A stretch of DNA of 64,000 nucleotides from Caballeronia arationis. Its GTDB lineage: Bacteria > Pseudomonadota > Gammaproteobacteria > Burkholderiales > Burkholderiaceae. Below the pieces are notes generated by a model. It saw only the letters and a program-made list of their open reading frames with translations, was not told the origin of the DNA and ran no database searches. How positions within the stretch are numbered: position 1 is the stretch's first letter; each line of letters opens with the position of its first letter. Location of the stretch: positions 1 to 64,000 of the forward strand of contig NZ_FCOG02000017.1 in NCBI RefSeq assembly GCF_001544975.2, read 5' to 3'. Position numbers and translations under genes: made by a program. Below, in pieces: positions 9,036 to 18,338 of the stretch.

Positions 9036-10247
9036 TCAAGGGTGCGCTTCGCCAGGATCACGCCCGTCGTTGACCCGCGAAACCACCCACTGGGAGTTCA
9101 AGAGGCGCTTGTCTTTTAGCGATGGAATATGTCGCTTAATGACGAGCAGCGCTACTGTTACGCATAGCATGGCCGATCCCAATAGGCTAAGGAAGGCTGA
9201 AGCACCTCCTGCGGTAATCACCATCGCGCCGAGGAACGCACTCAGAATTGAACCGATCCGGCCAAACGCCAAAGCTGACGCGGTGCCTGTAGCACGAACG
9301 CTCGTCGTATACACGTGAGCGCAAACCGCATAGAGGGTGCACTGTATGGCGCTGACCAACATGCCATGAACACCCAGTCCGAAGATAAACAGGCCAGTGT
9401 ACTTCCCGACATTGACGCCATGAAGCAAGAAGGCGCTTGCAGCCGCGCCTCCCGCCGCGATGGCCATGGGCCAGCGCGATCCGAAGCGAGCGATTGCGAT
9501 GGCGCAGCAAAGTCCCCCGATCGCCGCACCAAAATTGTATGCAGTTAGCCCCGCCCCACCAACACCGCTTGGTAGTCCTTCCGCCGCCAGCATGGTCGGT
9601 AGCCAACTGAATGCGCTATAAACCGCGAGGAGGCACATGAAGAATGCAGTCCAGATCGCGAGTGTGTCCCGGATCAGTGTTACCTCGAACAACGCGCCGT
9701 AGCCCGCTCGCTTCTCCGCAATCTGTTCCCGGCTGTCCGAGAAGATTGTGCTCTCTTCGGTCGGTGTATCCATGCGTGACAGCAATTTTCTCAACTCGGG
9801 CCACCGATGAATCTTTCGTGCAAGAAAGCGCGGAGTTTCCGGCAACACCCTTAGCAGTAACAGACCGCACCCTAGAGGGAGCGTGCCACCGATGAAGAAC
9901 AGGCTTCGCCATCCGTAAAGCGGCAGGACGATACTGGCGAATACGCCCGCTAACATTCCGCCCAGTGGCACGCATATGCAAGTAGCTGTGATTGCAATCG
10001 TCCGACTTCGCGCCGGCGTGAACTCGGAGGTTATCGTGGTCGCTATCGGCATCGCTCCGCCGATTCCTAGTCCGGCGATGAAACGAAGCGCTGCGATACC
10101 CGAAAGGTTTGTAGCAAAGCCGATTGTGCATGTCGCAGCGCCGAAGAGGAGCACAGAAGCTATCAACGCCATCCGGCGACCGAACTTGTCCGCGAATAGT
10201 CCGGCGGCAGCGCTTCCGATAGCCATGCCTAAGTCATCCACCGTCAA
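9036..10247 (-). pseudogene. MFS transporter, aromatic acid:H+ symporter type, 5'-truncated
   Basis: The reading frame gives 403 residues with about 11 membrane helices. It includes the inter-helix motif ADKFGRR, the R-x-x-AGLGIGGA helix, the PETPRFLA segment and a complete C-terminus. This is the pattern of AAHS-family permeases such as PcaK/BenK. It begins within helix 2 (TVDDLGMAIGSAAAG), reachable only by a TTG at 10245-10247 with no ribosome binding site. The first helix and its periplasmic loop (about 50 residues), essential for transport in this family, are missing. The 5' end overlaps the TetR start at 10225, so a deletion has probably joined the two genes. Confidence 0.75.
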
Positions 10248-10935
10248 AAGCGCCGACTATCATCACGGCAATCTGCGCATTGCACTCGTTGAAGCGGGGC
10301 GCAGCGCGCTCATGGAGATATCGGCGCAGGACTTGAGCCTGCGCTCCCTCGCGCGCATGGTGGGCGTATCCGAGGCCGCGCCCTCGCGGCATTTTGCGGG
10401 CATCGACGAACTGCTGGCCACGATCGCGGCGAGCGGGTATCGTGACCTCGCCGCGCTGCGCGTCGCGATCCGTGACAGCGAAGATACAGCGCTCGCCAAA
10501 GCGTACAGGATGATGCGGGTTTATATTGAGTTCGCGCAGCGCCACGGTGGGCTGTTCGGTCTGATGATCGGGCCTCGCATCGTGGCGCATCAAGCGTATC
10601 CGGAACTCGCCGAAGAAAGTAACCGGTCCTTTGGGTTGTTTTCCGAGACGATCGAGGCGCTGGCTATCGAGAGTGGCTGGGCACAATCCGATCTCAAGCT
10701 CGTGACCCATGCCGCATGGAGTATGGAGCATGGTCTTGCCACGCTGATCCTGTCGAACCGCGCGCCGCGCGCAGACACCAAGGTGGCGATACCAAAGTTG
10801 ATCGATTTCGTCGTGATGACGTTGCTTAGCGCCATCACGGCGGGTCCGGATCATCTGCAAAGCGTGATGCAGCAATGCGCGCTGCTTCAAAAGCCAGTGG
10901 TTACACGCACAGCTCGAAAGCGTGCCAAGGCGTAG
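10225..10935 (+). CDS. TetR/AcrR family transcriptional regulator
   Basis: 236 residues. The DNA-binding helices are near the N-terminus (YHHGNLRIALVEAG, LSLRSLARMVGVSEAAPSRHF), followed by an all-helical ligand domain with a WHG-type C-terminal half. The YHHGNLR start is typical of a well-known TetR subgroup. ATG 10225 is the natural start, but no ribosome binding site precedes it: the bases before it belong to the truncated MFS gene on the other strand. The gene may have lost its own promoter, so expression is doubtful. It converges on livM, with only 39 bases between the two ends. Confidence 0.8.
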   Translation: MPKSSTVKSADYHHGNLRIALVEAGRSALMEISAQDLSLRSLARMVGVSEAAPSRHFAGIDELLATIAASGYRDLAALRVAIRDSEDTALAKAYRMMRVYIEFAQRHGGLFGLMIGPRIVAHQAYPELAEESNRSFGLFSETIEALAIESGWAQSDLKLVTHAAWSMEHGLATLILSNRAPRADTKVAIPKLIDFVVMTLLSAITAGPDHLQSVMQQCALLQKPVVTRTARKRAKA

Positions 10936-10974
10936 TCGTCGCATTGCCCTGCCCGCACGGCGCGCTCCAACCGC

Positions 10975-11991
10975 TCAGGCGGCGTCGTTCTGCATCATGC
11001 GCCCGGTCAGGTGCTCCGGCGTTTGCACCCGACGCTCCCGCAACCGCGCGATTTCCCCGACGATGCCGCGCCTGAACAGCAGCACGCAAGCGACAAACAT
11101 CACCCCGGTCACGATGCTGACCGATTCGCCCAGCCCCTGAAACCACGCGATATGCGTGACCTCCCCGAGCCACGTCCCGAACGAGGCGAGCTTCGTTTCG
11201 AGCCCGACGACGATCACTGCGCCGACCGCCGGCCCGTACCGCGTGCCGAGTCCGCCCAGCAAGGTCATGAGGATGACGGTGCCCGACATCGTCCAGTGCA
11301 CGTCGGATAGGGTGGCGAAGCCGAGCACGAGCGTCTTCATGGCGCCCGCGAGACCCGCGCACGCAGCCGATATGACGAACGCCAGCAGCTTGAGGCGATC
11401 GACGTCGTAGCCTAGCGAAACCGTGCGCGCCTCATTCTCCTTCAATGCGCCGAGGATCCGGCCGAACGGCGAATCGATTACGCGGCCAATGAACGCAAAT
11501 GCAACTGCGCTCACGGCCAGTACGACGTAATAGAGCGTGAGGTCGTCGTCGAGTGAAAGTGCGCCGAACAGCCGCCCGCGCGGCACGCCCTGCATGCCAT
11601 CCTCGCCACCCGTGAACGGCACCTGCACGCAGAAGAAGTAGATCATCTGTGCAAGCGCGAGCGTGACCATCGCGAAGTAGATGCCTTTGCGGCGGATCGC
11701 GAGCAATCCCATCACGAAGCCTAGGGCGGCGCCGACGCCCGCGCCGACCAGCAACGCGACTTCAGGCGGCAAGCCACGATCGCGCAACGCGCTGCCCGCG
11801 ACGTAGGCAGCCACCCCGAAGAACGCCGCATGCCCGAACGACAGCAGGCCGACATAGCCTAGCAGCAGGTTGAGCGATGTGGCGAAGAGCGCGAAGCACA
11901 TCAGCTTCATCAGGAAGACCGGATACGCGCCGAGCCACGGCGCGGCGGCGAGCACGGCAAATGCGACCAAGAGCGCAAAGCGGTTATGCAT
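10975..11991 (-). CDS. livM: LivM-type ABC transporter permease
   Basis: 338 residues, about 9-10 membrane helices. It carries the hallmark SLNLLLGYVGLLSFGHAAFF of LivM permeases and the EAA-like loop ALKENEARTVSLGYD. It forms the membrane channel with the LivH-type protein encoded just upstream (8-bp gap). A long N-terminal in-frame extension is rejected because it is antisense to livH. The ATG at 11989-11991 follows a GAGGTGTCTC ribosome site. The transporter sits in a transcription unit with a monooxygenase and an amidase, so its substrate is more likely an aromatic amide or acid than leucine. Confidence 0.92.
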   Translation of the reverse strand: MHNRFALLVAFAVLAAAPWLGAYPVFLMKLMCFALFATSLNLLLGYVGLLSFGHAAFFGVAAYVAGSALRDRGLPPEVALLVGAGVGAALGFVMGLLAIRRKGIYFAMVTLALAQMIYFFCVQVPFTGGEDGMQGVPRGRLFGALSLDDDLTLYYVVLAVSAVAFAFIGRVIDSPFGRILGALKENEARTVSLGYDVDRLKLLAFVISAACAGLAGAMKTLVLGFATLSDVHWTMSGTVILMTLLGGLGTRYGPAVGAVIVVGLETKLASFGTWLGEVTHIAWFQGLGESVSIVTGVMFVACVLLFRRGIVGEIARLRERRVQTPEHLTGRMMQNDAA

Positions 11992-11999
11992 GAGACACC

Positions 12000-12884
12000 T
12001 CACTTCGATTGACCGAAAAGCCCGGCGGGACGCACGAGCAGAACCAGCGCCATGACGGCGAACACGACCGTCGCGGATGCTTCCGGATAGAACAGCTTTG
12101 TCAGGCTTTCGAGCACGCCGAGCGCGAGGCTCGTCAACACCGATCCGGCGATCGAACCCATCCCGCCGATCACGACGATTGCGAACACGGTGATGATCAG
12201 GCTCTGCCCCATCAGCGGTGACACCTGCATGACCGGTGCTGCGAGCACGCCCGCGAACGCTGCGATCGCGACGCCGAAGCCGTAATTCAGCGAAACCATG
12301 CGTGGCACATCGACGCCGAACGCCGCGACGAGGCGTGGATTCTCGGTCGCCGCGCGCAGCAACGCGCCGAGTTGCGTACGCTCGATCGCCCACCACGCCG
12401 CGCCGCAAACCGCAAGCGATCCGACGACGACCCATGCGCGATACGCGGGCAGCATCATGAAGCCAAGATCGAGAACGCCCGTCAGGCTGTCGGGCGCCGC
12501 GTACGACAGGCCCGAGACACCATAGACGGACCGCGACAACCCCTCGAGGATCAGCGTGACGCCGAGGGTGAGCAACAGTCCATATAGATGATCGAGCTTG
12601 TAGAGCCGACGCAGCATTGAACGCTCGACCAGCACACCCACCGCCCCCACGGCAAGCGGCGCGATGACCAGCATCAGCCAGTAGTCCAGGCCGAAATAAT
12701 TCGTGCCCATCCACGCGAACAGCGCGCCAAGCATGAAGAATGCGCCGTGCGTGAAATTGATCACGTTCAACAGGCCGAAGATGAGCGACAGGCCCAGACT
12801 CAGCACGGCATAGAAGCAACCGTTCATCAGCCCGAGGACAAGCTGGCCCGATACCGCCTGCAGCGGCATACCGAAGATTTCCAT
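12000..12884 (-). CDS. livH: LivH-type ABC transporter permease
   Basis: 294 residues with about 8 membrane helices. It carries LSLGLSLIFGLLNVINFTHG (the LivH signature) near the N-terminus and ATENPRLVAAFGVD as the cytoplasmic coupling loop. It pairs with livM, which starts 8 bases after this stop. livF ends 14 bases before this start. The length is normal for the family. Confidence 0.93.
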   Translation of the reverse strand: MEIFGMPLQAVSGQLVLGLMNGCFYAVLSLGLSLIFGLLNVINFTHGAFFMLGALFAWMGTNYFGLDYWLMLVIAPLAVGAVGVLVERSMLRRLYKLDHLYGLLLTLGVTLILEGLSRSVYGVSGLSYAAPDSLTGVLDLGFMMLPAYRAWVVVGSLAVCGAAWWAIERTQLGALLRAATENPRLVAAFGVDVPRMVSLNYGFGVAIAAFAGVLAAPVMQVSPLMGQSLIITVFAIVVIGGMGSIAGSVLTSLALGVLESLTKLFYPEASATVVFAVMALVLLVRPAGLFGQSK

Positions 12885-12898
12885 GACGTTGGCTCCAG

Positions 12899-13663
12899 TC
12901 AGATGTTGAGCAGCGCTTGCAGCGTCGCCTTCTTTTCCGCGAGACGGGCCGACTCGAAGGCATCGACGATACGTCCGTGCTCCATCACGTAGAAGCGGTC
13001 GGCGAGCGGCGCGGCGAAGCGGAAGTTCTGCTCGACGAGCAGAATCGTGAAAGCGCGCGCTTTGAGCAGCCTGATGACACGCGCGAGCGTCTGCACGATC
13101 ACGGGCGCGAGCCCCTCGGAGATTTCATCGAGCAGAAGCATGTTTGCGCCGGTGCGAAGAATGCGCGCGATCGCCAGCATCTGCTGCTCACCGCCCGACA
13201 GGCGCGTACCCTGACTCGCGCGACGCTCGGCCAGATTCGGGAACATCGCGTAGATTTCTTCGAGCGACATGGGCGAACCCCTCGCATCCGGCAGACGCGG
13301 TGGCAGCATCAGGTTCTCCTCGCACGACAGCCCCGCGAAGATACCGCGTTCCTCCGGGCAATAGCCGACGCCGAGGCGAGCCACGCCCTGCGGTTCCATG
13401 CCAATCGTCTCTCGGCCATCGATTCGGATCGAGCCGCGACGCGTATCGGTGAGTCCCATGATCGCCTTCAGCGTCGTGCTGCGGCCCGAGCCATTGCGCC
13501 CGAGCAGCGTGACCACTTCGCCGCGCGCCGCTCGCAAGTCCACGCCGTGCAGGATGTGCGATTCGCCGTACCACGCTTCGAGGCCCGTGACGTGAAGTGC
13601 GTCTTCGCATGCCACGGCGTCGTTGCCGGTCTCATATGGCGCTTCAATGTGCAAGCGATTCAT
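12899..13663 (-). CDS. livF: LivF-type ABC transporter ATPase
   Basis: 254 residues. The Walker A is GRNGSGRST (55-63), the signature LSGGEQQMLAIARIL, the Walker B MLLLDEISEGLAP, and the switch His position is replaced by Gln/Asn in VEQNFRF, as usual in LivF. The Walker A lysine is arginine (Arg61), which is seen in some beta-proteobacterial LivF proteins but is non-canonical. The start lies inside the end of livG (20-bp overlap), which suggests translational coupling. It has an N-terminal extension of about 20 residues over typical LivF. Confidence 0.92.
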   Translation of the reverse strand: MNRLHIEAPYETGNDAVACEDALHVTGLEAWYGESHILHGVDLRAARGEVVTLLGRNGSGRSTTLKAIMGLTDTRRGSIRIDGRETIGMEPQGVARLGVGYCPEERGIFAGLSCEENLMLPPRLPDARGSPMSLEEIYAMFPNLAERRASQGTRLSGGEQQMLAIARILRTGANMLLLDEISEGLAPVIVQTLARVIRLLKARAFTILLVEQNFRFAAPLADRFYVMEHGRIVDAFESARLAEKKATLQALLNI

Positions 13664-14414
13664 CCTCGGTCCCCATGTACGCTTCCTTCACAAGCGGGTT
13701 CGCGGAGACGGACGCGTAATCTCCTTCCGCAAGAATCTCGCCGCGCTGAAGCACGGTGATCGTGTCCGCGATGCTCGACACCATCTTCATGTTGTGTTCG
13801 ACCATCAGGATCGTTCTTCCGTCCGATACCTTCCTGATGAGCGCCGTCACGCGATCGACGTCCTCGTGTCCCATGCCCTGCGTCGGTTCGTCGAGCAGCA
13901 TCAGCACGGGATCCATCGCGAGCGTCGTCGCGATTTCGAGCGCGCGCTTGTGACCGTATGACAACTCGACCGTCTTCACATCGGCGTACGCGCCGAGTCC
14001 GACCTCGTCGAGCAATTCGAGCGCTCGTTCGCGCAAACGCTCGAGCACCGCGTCGCTCTTCCAGAAGCTGAACGACACGCCGAGCGGCCGTTGCAAAGCG
14101 ATGGCCACGTTCTCGACGGGCGTCAGATGCGGAAATACCGCCGAGATCTGGAACGACCGGATCACGCCTCTTCGTGCGATCGCAGCGGGCTCCGCACGGG
14201 TGATCTCACGGCCGTCGAAGAAGATGTGTCCCGAAGTCGGCGTGAGGAACTTCGTCAACAGGTTGAAGCAGGTGGTCTTGCCGGCACCGTTCGGCCCGAT
14301 CAACGCGTGGATCGTGCCTCGCCGCACGCGCAAATCGATGCCATTGACGGCCGTGAAGCCGTTGAACTGCCTGGTTAAACCCTTTGACTCCAGAATCATG
14401 TCTGCATGCGTCAT
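13644..14414 (-). CDS. livG: LivG-type ABC transporter ATPase
   Basis: 256 residues. Walker A is GPNGAGKTT, followed by the LivG-specific insertion with the THLTPVENVAIAL-like segment (PHLTPVENVAIALQRP). The signature variant is LSYGHKRALEIA and Walker B is LMLLDEPTQGMGHED; the switch is VEHNMKMV. It forms a heterodimer with LivF to power the permeases. The 185-bp interval upstream separates it from the DUF2848 gene, but both point the same way, with no clear terminator. Confidence 0.93.
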   Translation of the reverse strand: MTHADMILESKGLTRQFNGFTAVNGIDLRVRRGTIHALIGPNGAGKTTCFNLLTKFLTPTSGHIFFDGREITRAEPAAIARRGVIRSFQISAVFPHLTPVENVAIALQRPLGVSFSFWKSDAVLERLRERALELLDEVGLGAYADVKTVELSYGHKRALEIATTLAMDPVLMLLDEPTQGMGHEDVDRVTALIRKVSDGRTILMVEHNMKMVSSIADTITVLQRGEILAEGDYASVSANPLVKEAYMGTEDESLAH

Positions 14415-14599
14415 CGCGGCTCTCCTTGCCAGATTCGATGCGTGATACGGCTATACGACTAGCATTTCTATTTGCATTGAGGATGTGATGGTTAGGCCGG
14501 CGGAACACGAACGACGCGGTATTCGTCCGTCCGATGATGACCGCGCCCGCCCTATGGCATCGCCCTGCGCTTCCTTGTTCGAATGGCGACTTGACTGCA

Positions 14600-15289
14600 T
14601 CAGCCGACCACCGGCAGCGTCTCGATCTCATACGCATGCCGCAGCGCACGCCCGAGCACCGGGTCTTCGAGCACCGTCTCGAAGCGCTGGGCCGGACGAA
14701 TCCCGCCGATGGCCGCAAGCGTCCCGCAAAGCATCGCGGTTCCGTCGACGAACTCGCCGCCGCGTTGCGCGAACTGGTCGAGCAAGTCCCGCGGCGAGCG
14801 CACCGCGGTCACCTTGCCTTCCTGATAGAGCACGCGCTCGCCGTCGATCGTCGCGTATGAACGCAACAGCAACTGGTCCCAGTGACCTGCTACGTCGCTC
14901 AAGCGCCATAGCGTGTTCGAGCAAGGCTTGTCGCACATCTGCTTCGACACGGTGATGCCGTAGGCCTCGACCTGCCGATCCGTGTGATCCGATGCAACGC
15001 CTACATACACTTCGCCGCCGTCTTTCACCAGCACGAATTCCGCTTCGCCGCTGCTCTCCTCGCCCGTGACCTGCATCATCGGCGCGGGACCGAGGCGATC
15101 CGCCGCGACACGGTAAAAGACCGGTGTATAAGCAGGCCGTTTGATGCCCAGTTCTTCGAGCTCGCGGATGTGCTTCTCCATCGCTTCGGTGTCGCGTCCG
15201 GTCCAGCCCGCGATGACGAGCGTGTCGATTGAAATAACGCGCTCGATACTTCCGTCGCTTTCTTCGATGTTGAATGTGATGGCTTTCAT
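14600..15289 (-). CDS. DUF2848 family protein
   Basis: 229 residues. It begins MKAITFNIEESDGS and contains the IAGWTGRD segment, the YRVAADRLG stretch and an EAEFVLV core, features I associate with DUF2848. This fold is related to FAH-type hydrolases/isomerases, but no activity is established. ATG 15289 has AAAGGAG upstream. The gene lies 11 bp after the binding-protein gene and before the ATPase genes. It therefore belongs to the same transcription unit as the ABC transporter, amidase and monooxygenase, and probably acts on the imported compound or its breakdown product. Confidence 0.8.
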   Translation of the reverse strand: MKAITFNIEESDGSIERVISIDTLVIAGWTGRDTEAMEKHIRELEELGIKRPAYTPVFYRVAADRLGPAPMMQVTGEESSGEAEFVLVKDGGEVYVGVASDHTDRQVEAYGITVSKQMCDKPCSNTLWRLSDVAGHWDQLLLRSYATIDGERVLYQEGKVTAVRSPRDLLDQFAQRGGEFVDGTAMLCGTLAAIGGIRPAQRFETVLEDPVLGRALRHAYEIETLPVVG

Positions 15290-15300
15290 GATTGGCTCCT

Positions 15301-16527
15301 TTATTTCCCGGCGACGACTTTCCCCGCGACGAGCGGGCAATGTCTCGCGCTGAGCGGCGCATAGGCATCTTGCGCGGAAATCGTCTGCTTGATCGTGTAG
15401 TAATCCCAGGGCTTCTTCGATTGCTCCGGGCTCTTGACCTCGGCGATGTACATGTCGTGCACCATCAGTCCATCGGCTCGAATCACGCCATTGGTCGCGA
15501 AGAAATCGTTGACGGGCGTCTTGCGCATTTGCGCGAGCACCGCGTCGGACGAATCGGTTCCGCTCGCCTGCACGGCGTTCAGGTAATGCAGCGTCGATGA
15601 ATGCACGCCCGCCTGAATGAACGTCGGCATGCGGCCGGTCTTCGCGTAAAAGCGCTGCGACCACGCGCGGCTCGCGTCGTCGCGGTCCCAGTAGAACGGC
15701 GTCGTCAGCATCATTCCCTGCGCGGACTTGAGGCCGAGACTATGGACATCGCTGATGAACATCTGCAGCCCGGCTATCTTCTGCTTGCCCGGTGCGTTGA
15801 TGCCGAACTCGCGCGCCGTCTTGATCGCGTTGACGGTACCCGCGCCCGCGTTGGCCAGACCGATCACCTTCGCGTGCGACGCCTGCGCCTGCAGCAGATT
15901 CGAGGACAGGTCTGCGGCATGCATCGGATGCTTCAATTCGCCGAGCACCTCGCCGCCTGCCGCGTTCAGTGCCGCCGCCGAATCGTTCTTCAGCGACGCA
16001 CCCAGCGCATAGTCGACGGTCAAGAAGTACCACGAGTTGTCGCCGGCTCGTGCCATCGCCTTGACGAGGCTCGTCGTCAGCGCATAGGTGTCGTACGAGT
16101 ACTGGATCGTGTACGGCGAGCATGCCTCGTTGCTGAGCTTGGTCGTGCCCGCGCCGCTCGCGATCGCGATGCGATGTTTCTCCTTCGCCACGTTCGACAC
16201 TGCGAGCGCAACCGATGACGGCAGCATGTCCTGCACCATGTCGACCTGCTGGTTGTCGAACCATTCGCGCGCGACTGTCGCGGCGACATCGGTCTTGTTC
16301 TGATGGTCCGCGCTCATCACCTTGATGGGCGCGCCGAGCACCTTGCCGCCGAAATCGTCGACGGCCATCTGCGCCGCGACGAGCGAGCCTTTCCCTCCGA
16401 TATCGGAAAAGATAGATGACATGTCGGTGAGCACGCCGATCTTCACCACGCCGTCGCTGATCTCGGCCGCGCTGGCCGTCATCGCGAGGGCGGCGGACGC
16501 CGCAGTGCACGCGAGTTGCCTGAACAT
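15301..16527 (-). CDS. Branched-chain-type ABC substrate-binding protein
   Basis: 408 residues, exported. The signal peptide is at residues 1-20 (ACTAASAALAMTASAA) and the mature start is EISDGVVKIGVLTDMSS, typical of the LivJ-like Peripla_BP_6 family. The full length covers both lobes, and DVHSLGLKSAQGMMLTTPFYWD is characteristic of a subgroup that binds aromatic or amide compounds rather than leucine (inference). AAGGAGA precedes the ATG at 16525-16527. It delivers ligand to LivGFHM encoded downstream. Confidence 0.9.
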   Translation of the reverse strand: MFRQLACTAASAALAMTASAAEISDGVVKIGVLTDMSSIFSDIGGKGSLVAAQMAVDDFGGKVLGAPIKVMSADHQNKTDVAATVAREWFDNQQVDMVQDMLPSSVALAVSNVAKEKHRIAIASGAGTTKLSNEACSPYTIQYSYDTYALTTSLVKAMARAGDNSWYFLTVDYALGASLKNDSAAALNAAGGEVLGELKHPMHAADLSSNLLQAQASHAKVIGLANAGAGTVNAIKTAREFGINAPGKQKIAGLQMFISDVHSLGLKSAQGMMLTTPFYWDRDDASRAWSQRFYAKTGRMPTFIQAGVHSSTLHYLNAVQASGTDSSDAVLAQMRKTPVNDFFATNGVIRADGLMVHDMYIAEVKSPEQSKKPWDYYTIKQTISAQDAYAPLSARHCPLVAGKVVAGK

Positions 16528-16564
16528 GGAAGTCTCCTTGATATGTATTTGGAAGCGCGCCGAA

Positions 16565-17908
16565 TCAATGCGGACGCACGACTGCTTCGACACCGACGCC
16601 CGCCGCGAGCAACTGACGGTCGCTCATGTGCCGGCCCATCAACATCAGTCCCACGGGTGCGCTGCCGTTCGCGTGACACGGGATCGATACCGAGCACAGA
16701 TCGAGCATGTTGGCGATCGACGGATTGCGCAGCAGCAAGCGATTCGTCGACGTGTACGCAGGCTCTTCTTCGAGATCGGCGATGCGCGGCGCGACGATCG
16801 GCACCGTCGGGCAGACGATGGCGTCGAAGGATCTCAACTCGTCGTCGGCTTGTCGGCACAACTGCGCACGCAGCGCGCGATTGCGCAGATACTCTGCGGT
16901 GCTGTGCTCGCTGCCGAGCCGGATGCGAGAAATCACGCGCGGGTCGTAATCATCGGCATGACGCTTGATCAGTCCGACGTGCCACGCCCACGCTTCCGCC
17001 GCGACGAGGCCACCATGCTGGCCGAGCGTGGCAAGGTGCTGCCAACTGTCGAACGAGACTTCACGCACGATGGTGCCTGCCGCAGTCAATCGTGCGATTG
17101 CACGCTCGAACGCCGCGGCCACGTGAGCATCCATGTCGTCGAGCACGATGCTCTTCGGTATGGCAAGCCGCAGTCCGCTCAACGACAGCGGCACGATAGC
17201 CGTCGGTTCCGTGTCACCCGCCATGATCGAATCGAGCGCTGCACAGCACGCGACGCTCGGCGCGATACAACCGATCGAGTCATAACTCGACGACAACGGC
17301 ACCGCGCCTTCCAGCGGGATGCGCGCGGATGTCGGCTTGAAACCCACGAGTCCGCACAACGCGGCGGGAATGCGGCACGAGCCGCCGGTATCCGATCCGA
17401 TAGCCGCAGCGGCCATGCCATCCGTCACCGACACGGCCGCACCCGACGACGAGCCGCCCGGAATGCGCGCCGCGCTTCTGTCGAACGGATTCGCGGGCGT
17501 GCCGTAATGCGGATTGATGCCGAGGCCCGAGTAAGCGAACTCCGTCATGTTGGTGCGGCCGACGAACACCGCGCCCGCCGCACGCAATCTGCCAATCGCG
17601 AGGGCGTCGCGCGTGGCAACCTGTTCCGGAAGAATCCGGCTGCCGGCGCGCGTGATTTCACCCTGCACGTCGAAGAGATCCTTCACAGAGATCGGAATGC
17701 CCGAGAGCGGACCGGCAACACCATGAAGACGCAGCGCATCGTTCGCCGCTGCCTGCGCTCTTGCTGCAGCACTCACGCCGTGCGGAAAGACGCGCTGACC
17801 TTCGCCCGAGTCATCACCGATTCGTTCGACGCACGACGCCAGAAGCGACGCGGCATCGAGGCGGCCATCGGCGAGTTGGGCACGCAATGTATTGAGAGCG
17901 GGCAGCAT
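16565..17908 (-). CDS. Amidase signature family enzyme
   Basis: 447 residues with the Ser-cisSer-Lys triad visible: Lys76 in ISVKDLFD, Ser153 in IPGGSSSG, and nucleophile Ser177 in GSDTGGSCRIPAA. It hydrolyses a carbon-nitrogen amide bond; the substrate is unknown. The ATG at 17906-17908 lies two bases after the cupin stop, so the two are coupled. Its place between the binding protein and the monooxygenase suggests that an imported amide is first cleaved, or that a ring product is de-amidated. Related subgroup members include aspartyl/glutamyl-tRNA amidotransferase A-like amidases, but no gatB or gatC is nearby. Confidence 0.9.
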   Translation of the reverse strand: MLPALNTLRAQLADGRLDAASLLASCVERIGDDSGEGQRVFPHGVSAAARAQAAANDALRLHGVAGPLSGIPISVKDLFDVQGEITRAGSRILPEQVATRDALAIGRLRAAGAVFVGRTNMTEFAYSGLGINPHYGTPANPFDRSAARIPGGSSSGAAVSVTDGMAAAAIGSDTGGSCRIPAALCGLVGFKPTSARIPLEGAVPLSSSYDSIGCIAPSVACCAALDSIMAGDTEPTAIVPLSLSGLRLAIPKSIVLDDMDAHVAAAFERAIARLTAAGTIVREVSFDSWQHLATLGQHGGLVAAEAWAWHVGLIKRHADDYDPRVISRIRLGSEHSTAEYLRNRALRAQLCRQADDELRSFDAIVCPTVPIVAPRIADLEEEPAYTSTNRLLLRNPSIANMLDLCSVSIPCHANGSAPVGLMLMGRHMSDRQLLAAGVGVEAVVRPH

Positions 17909-17910
17909 GA

Positions 17911-18296
17911 TCAGGCCGGATCGTAGTAATGCACTTCGAGAAGCACGCAGCCGCCGTTCGACTTGAAGGGACCATGCCACGCGCCTGGCGGACGCACCGC
18001 ATAGGTGTAGCCTTCGAAAGGCTTGCCGCCCTCGCCTTGCTCGTCATTGCCGACCGTCAGATCGCCCTCGACAAGAAACACTTCTTCCCAGTAGTCGTGG
18101 ACGAACGGCTTCGTCGTGTGCATGCCTGCGGAAGGCGCAACAATCGCGTGCGGCTGCCGCGCTTGTTATCGGTATCGAGCGCGCCAGACAGAATCAGCTC
18201 CTGTGCGCCGGAACCGGGCGCGTAACCTTCTGGCAATTGCCAGCCGTCGGCCATGTCGAGTCCATGAAACTCGTCGTGAAGTTTGTTGATAGCCAT
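17911..18296 (-). pseudogene. Cupin-domain protein, single frameshift
   Basis: The N-terminal half (MAINKLHDEFHGLD...LDTDNKRGSRTRLLR) and the C-terminal half (GMHTTKPFVHDYWEEVFLVEG...VHYYDPA) are in different frames and join perfectly if one base is added near 18128. Together they make a 128-residue single-cupin protein with HTTKPFVHDYWEEVF as the first cupin motif (His, Glu ligands) and a weaker second motif around PPGAWHGPF. Small cupins of this kind are dioxygenases, isomerases or storage-fold proteins. The apparent one-base loss (CCGC where CCGGC is expected) could be a sequencing error. Confidence 0.75.
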
Positions 18297-18338
18297 GTGT
18301 TTCTCCTGTGTGGAATCGTGGATTGCGTTGAATCGATC

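Noticed and set aside
12000-12963. In-frame N-terminal extension of livM by more than 300 codons
   Set aside because: It reads livH in another frame and is Arg-rich nonsense; the LivM signature and ribosome site place the start at 11991.
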